12,190 nucleotides of DNA from Thermoplasmata archaeon (GCA_030043835.1 JASHWY010000012.1:1-12190), one strand, 5' to 3'; positions 1 to 6,621 are shown, counted from the stretch's first letter. The notes: generated by a model not told the origin, from the sequence alone. Program-made: numbers and translations.

Positions 1-312
1 GACCGTCTCCTCGCTGATCGTGTTGCCGCGGAACGTTCGTCGCTTCCGCATCCCTAGGCGCGGGGCGTGGAACCCGAAACCCTCCCCGACGTAGAGTCGA
101 GTCTGGCGTGCGCCAGGTAGGTCCGGCCGTAAAGGGAAGCCGCTCTTGTCGGTCCCGCCGGTGATGCGGAACGTGTATCCGCCGGCCCCCAGGAGCTCCC
201 CTCCGACCGTCTCGCCGATCCGCTTGCCCAAGAAGCCGGCAGCTTGCGGGTCGCCGACGGTACGCGCGATCGACTTCTCGCGCTCCGAGATCACGAGCTT
301 GTACTCGACCAT
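1..312 (-). CDS. rps6e: 30S ribosomal protein S6e, N-terminal 104 residues (partial, cut by left edge)
   Basis: This is the N-terminal part of ribosomal protein S6e, a component of the archaeal and eukaryotic small ribosomal subunit. Translation of the minus strand from the ATG at 312 gives an open frame of 104 codons with no stop to position 1. Recognisable family signatures are a 'FLGKRIGETV' block (residues 27-36), the 'YTFRITGGTDKSGFPLRPD' block (46-64), and the basic 'MRKRRTFRGNTISEE' block (88-102), all in the order expected for S6e. The full protein is usually about 120-140 residues in archaea, so little is missing. The ATG is chosen because the S6e homology starts immediately (MVEYKLVIS) and a TATA-like element lies about 41 bp upstream. 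In many Euryarchaeota this gene precedes the aIF2 gamma gene; that region lies outside the window. Confidence 0.95.
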   Translation of the reverse strand, partial: MVEYKLVISEREKSIARTVGDPQAAGFLGKRIGETVGGELLGAGGYTFRITGGTDKSGFPLRPDLPGARQTRLYVGEGFGFHAPRLGMRKRRTFRGNTISEETV

Positions 313-349
313 CCGGTCCCCAAGAGACGGGCGCGCCAGTTGGAGGTCG

Positions 350-357
350 TTTAAATA
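350..357 (-). promoter_or_regulatory. TATA box for rps6e
   Basis: On the minus strand this reads TATTTAAA, a near-ideal archaeal TATA box standing out in very GC-rich surroundings. Its centre is about 41 bp upstream of the rps6e ATG. With the usual spacing of about 25 bp, transcription would begin near 328 and leave a leader of roughly 15 nt containing a short GGGG stretch. The element physically contains the TAA stop codon of the upstream same-strand gene (351-353). Confidence 0.7.
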
Positions 358-1268
358 GCTTGTCGCGCGGCGAGGTCGACTCCCGCCGGCACGACGGTGA
401 GCGAGACCCCTCCCGATGCCCCGCAGACGGTCGGACCGCTCGTATGCGCGGTGACCGCGCCGGTCGCCGCCGCCAGGGTCGCGTTGAACTCCGCTCCTTC
501 CGATCCGACCGGCGATGAGAGCGAGCACGTCGTGTAGACGGCGTGCCAAGTCGGCGCCGTGGAGAAGATCCCCTCGACGGAGACGCCCGGAAGAAGGTCC
601 CACGTTAGCGTGGCGTTGGGATGGGCCGTGAGCCAGGACCCGCCTCCGGCCGCGCTCACGTTCTCCGCGACCGTCGGGGAGTCGACGACGGACCCGGAGG
701 CGAGTGGGACCAACGACGCGAACTCCTCCGTGCAGGTCGACCCTGAGATCGTCGCGAGCACGCTCGTGTTGCCGTCGCTTACGCTCACGATGCGGAGCTC
801 ATGGCTTCCGTTGACGAACCCGAACGTCCAGAACGCCGCCGTGCCCGCCGACGCGCTCTCCGGGGTCGCCGGCACGGTCACCTTAGGTGCGGTACCGCCC
901 GTCCAGTTCACCGTACAGGAGGAGAGGCGGGAGAGCCCGGTAAGATTGGCTCCCGGTACGGAGGAGGAAAACGGCGTCGCCACCGCGGCACCGAAGACCG
1001 GGGACCAAGGACCGCCGGGCGTTGCGCTGACGCCCGATTGGGCCCTGGGTTCGGCCTGCCGGTAGGTCTCGTACTTTCCCGATCCGCTCGAACTCGATGG
1101 AGAGGTTGGGCTGAAGTCGCCGGTGGCGAGGAGGACCCCGACCACGAGGGCGACCACGAGCGCCGCCACGAGCACGCCCGTCCACAAACGGCGCCGGGAG
1201 CCGGATCGAGGGGAGGAACTGGAGGTGGGCGTCGTCGTGGGCCCCAAGGTCGACCCCGACGTCGTCAC
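351..1268 (-). CDS. Membrane-anchored, sequon-rich surface protein of unknown function
   Basis: A 305-residue protein with a Ser/Thr-rich, basic N-terminus (residues 1-28, with RRR at 25-27), one strong transmembrane segment (about 31-49, Val/Leu/Ala only), a Ser/Pro/Gly linker (52-65), and a Ser/Thr/Gly/Val-rich beta-type ectodomain. The predicted outside part holds seven N-x-S/T sequons (Asn 108, 121, 153, 167, 203, 218, 262) and four cysteines (118, 179, 248, 282) that could form two disulfides. I recognise no named family. The topology suggests an archaeal cell-surface glycoprotein anchored by an uncleaved signal. A pilin-like substrate of the divergently encoded prepilin peptidase is possible, but the leader lacks a clear K/R-G/A cleavage site (it reads RRLWTG before the hydrophobic stretch). 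The start is GTG, preceded by GGTGGAG. The gene ends within the rps6e promoter. Confidence 0.75.
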   Translation of the reverse strand: MTTSGSTLGPTTTPTSSSSPRSGSRRRLWTGVLVAALVVALVVGVLLATGDFSPTSPSSSSGSGKYETYRQAEPRAQSGVSATPGGPWSPVFGAAVATPFSSSVPGANLTGLSRLSSCTVNWTGGTAPKVTVPATPESASAGTAAFWTFGFVNGSHELRIVSVSDGNTSVLATISGSTCTEEFASLVPLASGSVVDSPTVAENVSAAGGGSWLTAHPNATLTWDLLPGVSVEGIFSTAPTWHAVYTTCSLSSPVGSEGAEFNATLAAATGAVTAHTSGPTVCGASGGVSLTVVPAGVDLAARQAI

Positions 1269-1349
1269 GATGCTCCACCCCCAGGTTGTAACACCGGCCT
1301 AGACCAGAAAAGGAGGACGGGGGCGTGCGGCTTCCGCGACCCCGGCGGC

Positions 1350-1358
1350 ATTAATTAC
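1350..1358. promoter_or_regulatory. TATA-like element in the divergent region upstream of the prepilin peptidase gene
   Basis: ATTAATTAC is the only A/T-rich stretch in the 129-bp divergent intergenic region (1269-1397). Read on the plus strand, transcription about 25 bp downstream would start near 1379, giving an 18-19 nt leader before the TTG start at 1398. The core is nearly palindromic, so it might also serve the minus-strand gene starting at 1268, but that would imply a leader of about 60 nt. A weaker alternative for that gene is CTTTTCTGG (minus strand) around 1306-1314. Confidence 0.5.
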
Positions 1359-1397
1359 TGGAGGCCCCCGTCGGAGCCTCATCGGGCGGTCCCGACC

Positions 1398-2318
1398 TTG
1401 TCCGAACTCGGGGAGCTGCTGCTCGGCGCCGAGGTGGGACTCCTTGTCGGGGGCTTTCTCTTCGCCTCATTCTCCGATCTCCGCACGCGAGAGGTGAGCG
1501 ACGGCCTCTGGCAGGGACTGGGGGTCGCGGGGCTCGTCCTCGGAGCCGCGGGGATCGCGTCCGGCGGCGCCGTCCCCTTAGCGCTCTGGGTCCTCGTGGG
1601 ATTGCTGGCGCTCCAGCACATGTTCGCCTGGGACGTTAAGCTCGGTCCCGTCGACGAACGGTACGCAGACCTCATCGAACTCGCGCTCTACATCGCGGTG
1701 ATCGGCGTCGTCGCCACAGCGGCGGCCCGCGTCGGGATTGGCGCCTCGGGCGTACCGTACGCCGTGATCGCCCTCCTCGTGACGATCGTGTTCGCTCGTG
1801 GATTGTTCGAGCTCGGGGTCCTCTACGGGGGTGCGGACGCCAAGGCGCTCATGGTCGGCGGTCTTCTCGTCCCCACCTTCGCTTCCGCGCTCTACGTGCC
1901 GAGCCTATCGGCCGCGACGATTGACGCGGTCGTGCCGTTCTCGATCAACTTCCTGATGGATGCCGCCCTCGCTTCCCTCGCGATCCCGATCGCGCTCGCC
2001 GCGCGGAACGTCGCCCGCGGGGAGTTCTCGTTCCCACGGGGGTTCACGGGATACGCGCTCGCCGTGCGTGAGCTCCCGGACCGCTTCGTCTGGGTCCGCG
2101 ACCCGGCCGTCGGGCCCGTTCGCAAGGAGGAAGAGGCCGTGGAGACCGCCGAAGAGGATCGACAGCGACGCAGCCAGATGGCGAAGGATCTTCTAGCGAA
2201 GGGGATGGACCGGGTTTGGGTCACCCCCCAAATCCCGTTCCTGGTCCTCATGACGGTCGGCGTCATCGCCGCTCTCATCGCAGGGAATCTCGTGATCGAT
2301 CTCCTGGCGCTGCTGTAG
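1398..2318 (+). CDS. A24-family archaeal prepilin/preflagellin peptidase
   Basis: An integral-membrane aspartyl peptidase of the FlaK/PibD/TadV type (peptidase family A24), which removes class III signal peptides from archaellins and pilins at the cytoplasmic membrane face. The predicted 306-residue protein has the first catalytic-type Asp in [12 protein letters not shown] (Asp27) and the second in the GxGD-like motif GGADAK (144-149, Asp147), within 6-8 hydrophobic segments. The C-terminal region has a charged cytoplasmic stretch (about 225-270, with EEEAVE) followed by [11 protein letters not shown] and a final transmembrane helix, matching the archaeal A24 C-terminal type II arrangement. 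The frame stays open far upstream on the plus strand, but that part is arginine-rich antisense to the surface-protein gene. The TTG at 1398 is preferred because it directly precedes the first amphipathic/hydrophobic stretch and lies downstream of the TATA-like element. The exact start is uncertain. Confidence 0.85.
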   Translation: MSELGELLLGAEVGLLVGGFLFASFSDLRTREVSDGLWQGLGVAGLVLGAAGIASGGAVPLALWVLVGLLALQHMFAWDVKLGPVDERYADLIELALYIAVIGVVATAAARVGIGASGVPYAVIALLVTIVFARGLFELGVLYGGADAKALMVGGLLVPTFASALYVPSLSAATIDAVVPFSINFLMDAALASLAIPIALAARNVARGEFSFPRGFTGYALAVRELPDRFVWVRDPAVGPVRKEEEAVETAEEDRQRRSQMAKDLLAKGMDRVWVTPQIPFLVLMTVGVIAALIAGNLVIDLLALL

Positions 2319-2344
2319 CGGGACTCGGGGTTCCGCCGAAGGAA

Positions 2345-2353
2345 AGCTTTTTT
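2345..2353 (+). promoter_or_regulatory. Candidate promoter for the methylmalonyl-CoA mutase operon
   Basis: A CTTTTTTCC run in GC-rich DNA lies about 41 bp upstream of the ATG at 2390, so transcription would start near 2374. A strong Shine-Dalgarno sequence, GGGAGGT (2378-2384), sits 5 nt before the ATG and supports that start. Confidence 0.45.
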
Positions 2354-2389
2354 CCGCGCCCTCCGTCCATCCCCCTCGGGAGGTTCTCG

Positions 2390-2806
2390 ATGGCGCGCCG
2401 AGTTAAGCCGACCCCGATTCGGGTGCTGATCGCAAAGCCCGGCCTCGACGGCCATGACCGGGGGGCCAAGGTCGTCGCGCGGGCCCTGCGCGACGCCGGT
2501 ATGGAGGTGATCTACGCCGGTCTCCGACAGACCCCGGAAGAGATCGTCCGTGCCGCGGTGGAAGAGGACGTCGACCTGATCGGTCTATCGATCCTTTCCG
2601 GGGCGCACATGGCCCTATTCCCGCGCATCTTGAAGCTCTTGAAGCGGGAGAAGGCCTCTTCGATCCCGGTCTTCGCGGGAGGGATCATTCCCGACGAGGA
2701 TTCGCGTCGCTTGAAGAAGCTCGGCGTCCGGGCGATCTTCGGGCCCGGCACGTCGCTTAGCGAGATCGTCTCGACCGCGCGGAGTCTCGCCCGCGGCACG
2801 ACATGA
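2390..2806 (+). CDS. Methylmalonyl-CoA mutase, small (B12-binding) subunit
   Basis: A stand-alone cobalamin-binding domain of methylmalonyl-CoA mutase, the adenosylcobalamin enzyme interconverting (R)-methylmalonyl-CoA and succinyl-CoA. The 138-residue protein begins with the family block [17 protein letters not shown] (11-27). The DxHxxG motif (Asp20, His22, Gly25) supplies the lower axial histidine to cobalt. The GLSILSG segment (65-71) and VFAGGIIP (94-101) are the other two cobalamin-pocket motifs. Its length matches the separate small subunit seen in archaea and some bacteria, where the large catalytic subunit is a different gene; that gene is not in this window. The ATG follows a strong GGGAGGT ribosome-binding site. 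The stop overlaps the next start as ATGA, implying translational coupling with the GTPase that services the same enzyme. Confidence 0.93.
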   Translation: MARRVKPTPIRVLIAKPGLDGHDRGAKVVARALRDAGMEVIYAGLRQTPEEIVRAAVEEDVDLIGLSILSGAHMALFPRILKLLKREKASSIPVFAGGIIPDEDSRRLKKLGVRAIFGPGTSLSEIVSTARSLARGTT

Positions 2807-3777
2807 GCGGGGGAGTCCGGCTCCCCCCGATCGCGCGGGCGATCGCCTCCGGCGACCGCCGGGCTCTGGCACGGGTCATCACCGCGGTCGAGAACGGCGA
2901 TCCGTCCGCGGTCCCGGTCGTCCGCGCTCTCTACGCACGAACGGGCCGCGCCCAGGTCGTCGGAATCACGGGCCCCCTCGGGGTCGGCAAGTCGAGCCTC
3001 CTCAACGTGCTCATCGCCCATCTTCGGTCCCAAGGGTTCTCCGTGGGGGTCGTCGCCGTCGACCCCTCGAGCCCGTTCAGCGGTGGGTCGGTGCTCGGGG
3101 ACCGGATCCGCATCGCACGAGAGCCCGCCGATGCCGACGTCTTCTTCCGGTCGATGGCGAGCCGCGGGGAGGAGGGAGGCGTCGCGACGACCACCCGAGA
3201 GGTCGTACGGCTGCTCGACGCCGCAGGTTTCGACATCGTGCTCGTCGAGACCGTCGGGAGCGGTCAGGTCGACCTCGCGATCCGGGAGGTCGCGTCGACC
3301 AGCGTGGTGGTCGTCGTCCCCCATCTCGGCGACGAAGTCCAGACCCTGAAGGCCGGCCTCTTCGAGATCGCCGACGTGTTTTGCGTCAACAAATCCGACC
3401 TCCCCGGTGCCGACATCGCGCGGAGGGATCTCGCCGAAATGGTCGCCCTCGGCATCCGGCGGGACGGCTGGACGCCCGCGATCGTGCTCACCTCGGCCCT
3501 CGGGCCTTCGGGTATCCCGGAGCTCTGGAACGCGGTCCGAGCGCACGAGAAGTTCCTCGACACCTCGGGGCAGAGGGCCGCCGCGAACCGTCGTCGGCTC
3601 GCTCGAGAGGTCGTGGGTCTCGTCCGGGACCGGGTCGGGCACGAGTTGGAGAGTCGGCTCGAGCGCGACCCCGAGTTCCAGCATCTTCTCGATCGGGTGA
3701 TCGAGCGCCGGATCGATCCCCAGGCCGCGGCCGACCGGCTCTACGTCGCTCGCGGGCGTCGGGCCCGGTCGCAATGA
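2803..3777 (+). CDS. meaB: MeaB/ArgK-type G3E GTPase (methylmalonyl-CoA mutase chaperone)
   Basis: A P-loop GTPase of the MeaB/ArgK (MMAA) family, which gates cofactor loading and protects methylmalonyl-CoA mutase from inactivation. In the 324-residue protein, the Walker A motif is GPLGVGKS (57-64). [16 protein letters not shown] (86-101) is the family switch I/Mg region, VETVGSGQ (148-155) the Walker B/switch II region, and NKSD (196-199) the guanine-specificity motif. An N-terminal helical region (about 1-50) and a C-terminal helical dimerisation arm (about 255-324) complete the usual layout and length. Switch II reads GQVD where most relatives I know have GQSE, a small departure. It overlaps the B12-binding subunit upstream and the methyltransferase downstream, each by the 4 bp ATGA, so all three are probably translated together. 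Confidence 0.94.
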   Translation: MSGGVRLPPIARAIASGDRRALARVITAVENGDPSAVPVVRALYARTGRAQVVGITGPLGVGKSSLLNVLIAHLRSQGFSVGVVAVDPSSPFSGGSVLGDRIRIAREPADADVFFRSMASRGEEGGVATTTREVVRLLDAAGFDIVLVETVGSGQVDLAIREVASTSVVVVVPHLGDEVQTLKAGLFEIADVFCVNKSDLPGADIARRDLAEMVALGIRRDGWTPAIVLTSALGPSGIPELWNAVRAHEKFLDTSGQRAAANRRRLAREVVGLVRDRVGHELESRLERDPEFQHLLDRVIERRIDPQAAADRLYVARGRRARSQ

Positions 3778-4370
3778 TCTCGGTCGGGGTCTACCTCGCT
3801 CTCGGCCTCTTCGCGTTCGCGGCCGCCGCGATCTACTTTGTGTTCGCTTCGTTCCTCTTCGGTGCGGGGTACGAGCCCACCTACCGAAAAGCCGTCGACT
3901 CGATGCTCCGCCTCGCCGAGGTCGGGCCTCGGGACACGGTGTACGACCTGGGGGCCGGCACCGGGGCGATCGTCTTCCGCGCGGCCCGTCAGTACGGGGC
4001 CAAGGTGGTCGGAGTCGAGATCGAGCCGCTGCGGTTCGCGATCCTTAGGCTTCGCCGGGCCCTCGGACGGTCGGCCGACCGGATAACGATCCGGTGGGGG
4101 AATCTCTACGACCTCGATTTCCGAGACGCGACGGTCGTCGCGGTCTTCCTCTGGTCGGGGGCGATGGCGAGACTGCGCGCGAAGCTCGAGACGGAACTCG
4201 CGGCGGGCGCGAGGGTCGTGAGCCACGTCCACGCGGTCCCGTCCTGGACCCCTCTCGCGCACGACGCGGAGACCGACGTCTACCTCTATCGGTGGCCGGA
4301 CGCCCTCACCTCGGTCAGGGATGATAGTGGAACCAGAGCCCCGCCCCGATCGCCAGTACGGCGAGAATGA
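3774..4370 (+). CDS. Membrane-anchored SAM-dependent methyltransferase, FAM173/ATPSCKMT-like
   Basis: A 198-residue class I methyltransferase with an N-terminal membrane helix (about 4-30). The SAM-binding motif I is VYDLGAGTG (57-65), followed by the acidic end of strand 2 in VVGVEIEP (78-85). The later segment DLDFRDATVVAVFLWSGAM (113-131), then KLETELAAGARVVSH (137-151) and VPSWTP (155-160), closely resembles the FAM173 family, whose eukaryotic members are membrane-anchored lysine methyltransferases acting on ATP synthase subunit c. The target here is unknown. A membrane-associated protein lysine is the reasonable inference. The start overlaps the GTPase stop (ATGA), making it the third gene of the operon. 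The last 18 residues (181-198) are arginine/proline-rich and are encoded antisense to a small membrane-protein gene, so that tail is probably unconserved. Confidence 0.85.
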   Translation: MISVGVYLALGLFAFAAAAIYFVFASFLFGAGYEPTYRKAVDSMLRLAEVGPRDTVYDLGAGTGAIVFRAARQYGAKVVGVEIEPLRFAILRLRRALGRSADRITIRWGNLYDLDFRDATVVAVFLWSGAMARLRAKLETELAAGARVVSHVHAVPSWTPLAHDAETDVYLYRWPDALTSVRDDSGTRAPPRSPVRRE

Positions 4371-4443
4371 CGAGACCCCCTGCGATCCAGCCGGTGTAGG
4401 CACTCCGGTCGTCCTCGAGCTGGGAGGCGGAGGAGGCTGCCAT
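4315..4443 (-). CDS. Small single-span membrane protein, 42 residues, unknown
   Basis: A 42-codon frame read on the minus strand from ATG at 4443 to TGA at 4315. The product has a short polar N-terminus with an acidic patch (MAASSASQLEDDRSAYTG, 1-18), one transmembrane helix (about 19-37, Ile/Ala/Gly/Leu), and a tiny aromatic/histidine end (WFHYHP, 37-42). I recognise no family. Support for expression is positional: a clear TATA element (GTATAAAC, minus strand) is centred about 27 bp upstream of the ATG, which would give an almost leaderless mRNA. The 3' end overlaps the convergent methyltransferase by 56 bp. A second gene of similar design lies 58 bp upstream. It could be a small accessory subunit of a membrane complex, but nothing in the sequence says which. 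Confidence 0.65.
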   Translation of the reverse strand: MAASSASQLEDDRSAYTGWIAGGLVILAVLAIGAGLWFHYHP

Positions 4444-4465
4444 CGCGCGGAGCACCGCCGCTCGG

Positions 4466-4473
4466 GTTTATAC
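4466..4473 (-). promoter_or_regulatory. TATA box for the 42-residue membrane protein gene
   Basis: On the minus strand this reads GTATAAAC, an excellent TATA element in GC-rich DNA, centred about 27 bp upstream of the ATG at 4443. Transcription would start within a few bases of the ATG. It lies in the 58-bp gap after the upstream small gene. Confidence 0.65.
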
Positions 4474-4501
4474 TACCTCGACTCGCACCGGATCGCCATC
4501 G

Positions 4502-4633
4502 CTAGGGGATGGGGCCCCCGATATACCCGGCCGTGCCGAGCCATATCACCAGCACCCCGGTGGCGATCGCCACCGCGAACACCGTGATGAGAAAGGCGAG
4601 GGGAACCGGGGGCATCTCGTTCGAGCTCGGCAT
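4502..4633 (-). CDS. Small single-span membrane protein, 43 residues, unknown
   Basis: A 43-codon frame on the minus strand from ATG at 4633 to TAG at 4502. A polar/proline N-terminus (MPSSNEMPPVP, 1-11) leads into one hydrophobic helix (about 12-33, Leu/Ile/Val/Ala with few Gly), and a Gly-rich end (GTAGYIGGPIP, 33-43). No family is recognised. The almost uninterrupted membrane segment, the ordered proline and glycine caps, and the neighbouring 42-residue gene of similar architecture argue for a genuine small protein rather than a chance frame. An internal ATG (codon 7) is an alternative start. A weak TATA-like ATACTTCAA (minus strand, about 4657-4665) lies 28 bp upstream of the chosen ATG. 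It follows the FKBP gene on the same strand after 74 bp, so it may be read from that promoter as well. Confidence 0.6.
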   Translation of the reverse strand: MPSSNEMPPVPLAFLITVFAVAIATGVLVIWLGTAGYIGGPIP

Positions 4634-4707
4634 CGAGGGAGAAAATCCCTACCGATTGAAGTATCCGTCGTTCGTTCGCCGTCGTGCGGCGTCCGGAAGT
4701 TCCGGCG

Positions 4708-5610
4708 CTACGGACTCTCGGGGGCCGCGTCCTTGGGATGGGTCGTCTTCGCCGCGGCTTCGCGGCCCCCCTGGGCTCGATGGCCTTTCTTGGGGGCCGC
4801 CTTCTCCGGCTCCGGGGCTGCCGGGGACTCGGTCTTTAGGGGTGCGGCCGCTTTCGACTCCCCCTCGGCCTTCTCCGCGGTAGGCGTCACGTACTCTTCC
4901 ACGAGTCGGATCGTGGGTGGGTGAAGGTACGTTCGAAGGCGGTCGATCACTCGTGGCTTCGCGGCCATCCAGCCAATGTCGAACTTGGAACGGTCCGGTA
5001 CCTTGAGCGTGAGGGACTTCTCGTGCGTCTCAATGTGGAACTCGGAGGATCGGCCGTACTGCATCTCCACGATCGCCCGCGCCTGGTCGACCGGTTGCGC
5101 AATCTTCTCGGTGACCTTGAACTTCCCCCGGACCTTGCGGCCCGCGAACGGCGGATTGAAGTCGACGCGAACGCGCGCGGCGGTAAGCGTCACGACGCGG
5201 CCCCTCCGACCTTCGATCGTAAGCACCGTGCCCATCTCGAGGTGCGCGTCCTCGCGACGCATCTCGGGGAGGCGGGAGATCTCGTGCATGGAGAAGAGCT
5301 CGATCAGGTTCGGGTCGCGTTCGCCGAACGCCTCGGCCGGAGGGAACTCCCGCTCGACCTCCTCGCCGGCCTTGAGCCCGACGAGGGAGTTCTCTACCGC
5401 CGGCGGAAAGAACTCTCCGCCGATCTGGTGCGGCCTCGGTCCCCAGATCCGCCCCTCGATTTTCCCGACGTTCGCCTGCTGAGCGACCTCCTCGCGGGTC
5501 GTGTCGATGAGCTCCGTCCGGCCGCCGCCCTCGGCCCACAGGTCATACTCCAAGCGAACGAGATCCCCGGATCGAGTGAGGTCAGGGTCGGGGGTAGTCT
5601 CCGACGGCAT
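4708..5610 (-). CDS. FKBP-type peptidyl-prolyl cis-trans isomerase with long C-terminal extension
   Basis: A cytoplasmic prolyl isomerase/chaperone of the long archaeal FKBP class. In the 300-residue protein, an N-terminal strand (GDLVRLEYDLWAEGG, 15-29) and the block VENSLVGLKAGEEVEREFPPAEAFGERDP (72-100) form the split FKBP fold. An insert-in-flap domain (about 105-163) ends with the typical VDFNPPFAGRKVRGKFKV (149-166). A further domain (about 170-242) follows, as in long archaeal FKBPs. Residues 243-300 are low-complexity Ala/Lys/Pro/Glu and probably disordered, which is unusual. The ATG at 5610 is preferred over in-frame upstream codons because the upstream part is arginine/proline-rich and a TATA-like stretch lies about 27 bp before this ATG. 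No signal peptide or membrane helix is visible. Confidence 0.9.
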   Translation of the reverse strand: MPSETTPDPDLTRSGDLVRLEYDLWAEGGGRTELIDTTREEVAQQANVGKIEGRIWGPRPHQIGGEFFPPAVENSLVGLKAGEEVEREFPPAEAFGERDPNLIELFSMHEISRLPEMRREDAHLEMGTVLTIEGRRGRVVTLTAARVRVDFNPPFAGRKVRGKFKVTEKIAQPVDQARAIVEMQYGRSSEFHIETHEKSLTLKVPDRSKFDIGWMAAKPRVIDRLRTYLHPPTIRLVEEYVTPTAEKAEGESKAAAPLKTESPAAPEPEKAAPKKGHRAQGGREAAAKTTHPKDAAPESP

Positions 5611-5631
5611 CGTCCCGCCGAACCGGGGGGT

Positions 5632-5643
5632 AGGATAAGGTTT
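5632..5643 (-). promoter_or_regulatory. Candidate promoter of the FKBP gene
   Basis: The minus strand reads AAAACCTTATCC, A/T-rich within GC-rich DNA and centred about 27 bp upstream of the FKBP ATG. This spacing predicts a leaderless message. It lies in the 111-bp gap (5611-5721) between the FKBP start and the upstream glycosyltransferase stop, where nothing else is visible. Confidence 0.45.
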
Positions 5644-5721
5644 TCTTGACGAGAGTCCGCGAGCCACCGCCGGTCGCCGCGTGCCGCCACGCACCCGCTG
5701 TCCCGACTAGGGTGCCGGCTC

Positions 5722-6564
5722 CTAAGGGGACGGAGTGCGAGGCGACGGCGGGCTCCGAACGAGACGGCGCCAGCGAGCGGTCCCTTCGAGGAGGGCGAAC
5801 GGCTTCATCGCGACCTCCACGGCCCGCAGTACGTGGCGGACTGGGCGACGCCGCTCCTCGAAACGGCTCGCAAGCTCCCCATTCTTTTCGAGGGACATGG
5901 TCATCGCGACGAGGTAGCGGTACCGCTTCCGTGCCCAGCGGAGATACCCCGGAGCGGTCGCCGGGTCGTGGTAGACCCAGGCTTCGGGAACGAAGACGCC
6001 CGTTAAGCCTGCCTTGGCGGCACGGACCTCAAGGTCGTGGTCCTCGGCGAACGGGATCCGGGGGTCGAATCCGAGGCGTCGAATCGCCGCCGTGGACCAC
6101 GCCGTGTTCTGAAGCGGAAGGTACGTGACGCGGGAGGGCACGAGATCCTCGTAGATCGACCGCTCTAAGAGGACCGCGTAGCGCTCGAGCGAGGTCGCGG
6201 GAGGGCGGCTGGGGCGCGTCGGTCCGCCGGCGAACGCCGCCGACCCTTGCTCGATTGGGGCGACCAAAAGCTCGAGCCAGCCGGGCGGGGCGACCTCGTC
6301 GGAGTCGAGAAAGACGGTGATCTCTTCGTCGATGAGGGGAAGCGCCATCGCTCGCGCGTCGACGACGCCGCCCGGATAGCGGGCGATCGTAACGTTGAGC
6401 TGAGGGAATCGACCCGCCGCCTCCTCCAAGAGAGGGGCGGGGCTCTCCGTGGACGCTGCGACCAAGACCCGATCCGGGCGCCGGCGCTGGGCGTCAAGCG
6501 ACCCCAGCGCACTGAGAAGGCGGGGGTCGTCGCGAACGGCGATCTCGGCACACACTTTCGCCAC
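5722..6564 (-). CDS. Family 2 (GT-A) glycosyltransferase
   Basis: A GT-A glycosyltransferase that transfers sugar from a nucleotide-sugar donor, probably for surface glycan or glycolipid. The 280-residue protein starts with a degenerate N-terminal nucleotide-binding strand (KVCAEIAVRDDPRLLSALGSLDAQ, 3-26). It has ARAMALPLIDEEITVFLDSDE (70-90), in which DSD (87-89) is the metal/nucleotide motif, and EDHDLEVRA (174-182) is the acceptor-site catalytic-base region of this family. The C-terminus (about 205-270) is basic and amphipathic without a clear membrane helix. Start choice: GTG at 6564 is preferred because a GGAGG lies at 6576-6580 and the shared TATA element would start transcription near 6602. 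The GTG at 6612, which would add 16 residues, lies upstream of that point. The neighbouring GT-B enzyme and epimerase suggest one glycan pathway. Confidence 0.88.
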   Translation of the reverse strand: MAKVCAEIAVRDDPRLLSALGSLDAQRRRPDRVLVAASTESPAPLLEEAAGRFPQLNVTIARYPGGVVDARAMALPLIDEEITVFLDSDEVAPPGWLELLVAPIEQGSAAFAGGPTRPSRPPATSLERYAVLLERSIYEDLVPSRVTYLPLQNTAWSTAAIRRLGFDPRIPFAEDHDLEVRAAKAGLTGVFVPEAWVYHDPATAPGYLRWARKRYRYLVAMTMSLEKNGELASRFEERRRPVRHVLRAVEVAMKPFALLEGTARWRRLVRSPPSPRTPSP

Positions 6565-6621
6565 GGCCGGACGGTCCTCCGAATCGTTGCCCTCTCGGTG
6601 AAGCAACCTCACGCTACCAAC

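Noticed and set aside
146..358. 70-codon plus-strand frame at the left edge
   Set aside because: It is antisense to ribosomal protein S6e, which is unmistakable on the minus strand.
801..1397. Long plus-strand open extension upstream of the prepilin peptidase
   Set aside because: It is Arg/Gly-rich, antisense to the surface-protein gene and lies before the TATA-like element; a GC-rich shadow frame.
2512..3774. 420-codon minus-strand frame opposite the GTPase gene
   Set aside because: Its product is Asp/Arg/Gly/Pro-rich with no motifs, and the opposite strand encodes a clear MeaB protein; stop-poor antisense frame caused by high GC.
4636..4650. Short hairpin AGGGA-GAAAA-TCCCT just upstream of the 43-residue gene
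   Set aside because: Only five base pairs and no following T-run; could arise by chance, so not called as a terminator or regulatory element.
4921..5649. 242-codon plus-strand frame opposite FKBP
   Set aside because: Arg/Leu-rich with no motifs and antisense to a recognised gene.
6565..6612. 16-codon N-terminal extension of the family 2 glycosyltransferase from GTG at 6612
   Set aside because: The shared TATA element would start transcription near 6602, inside this stretch, and a GGAGG precedes the later GTG.
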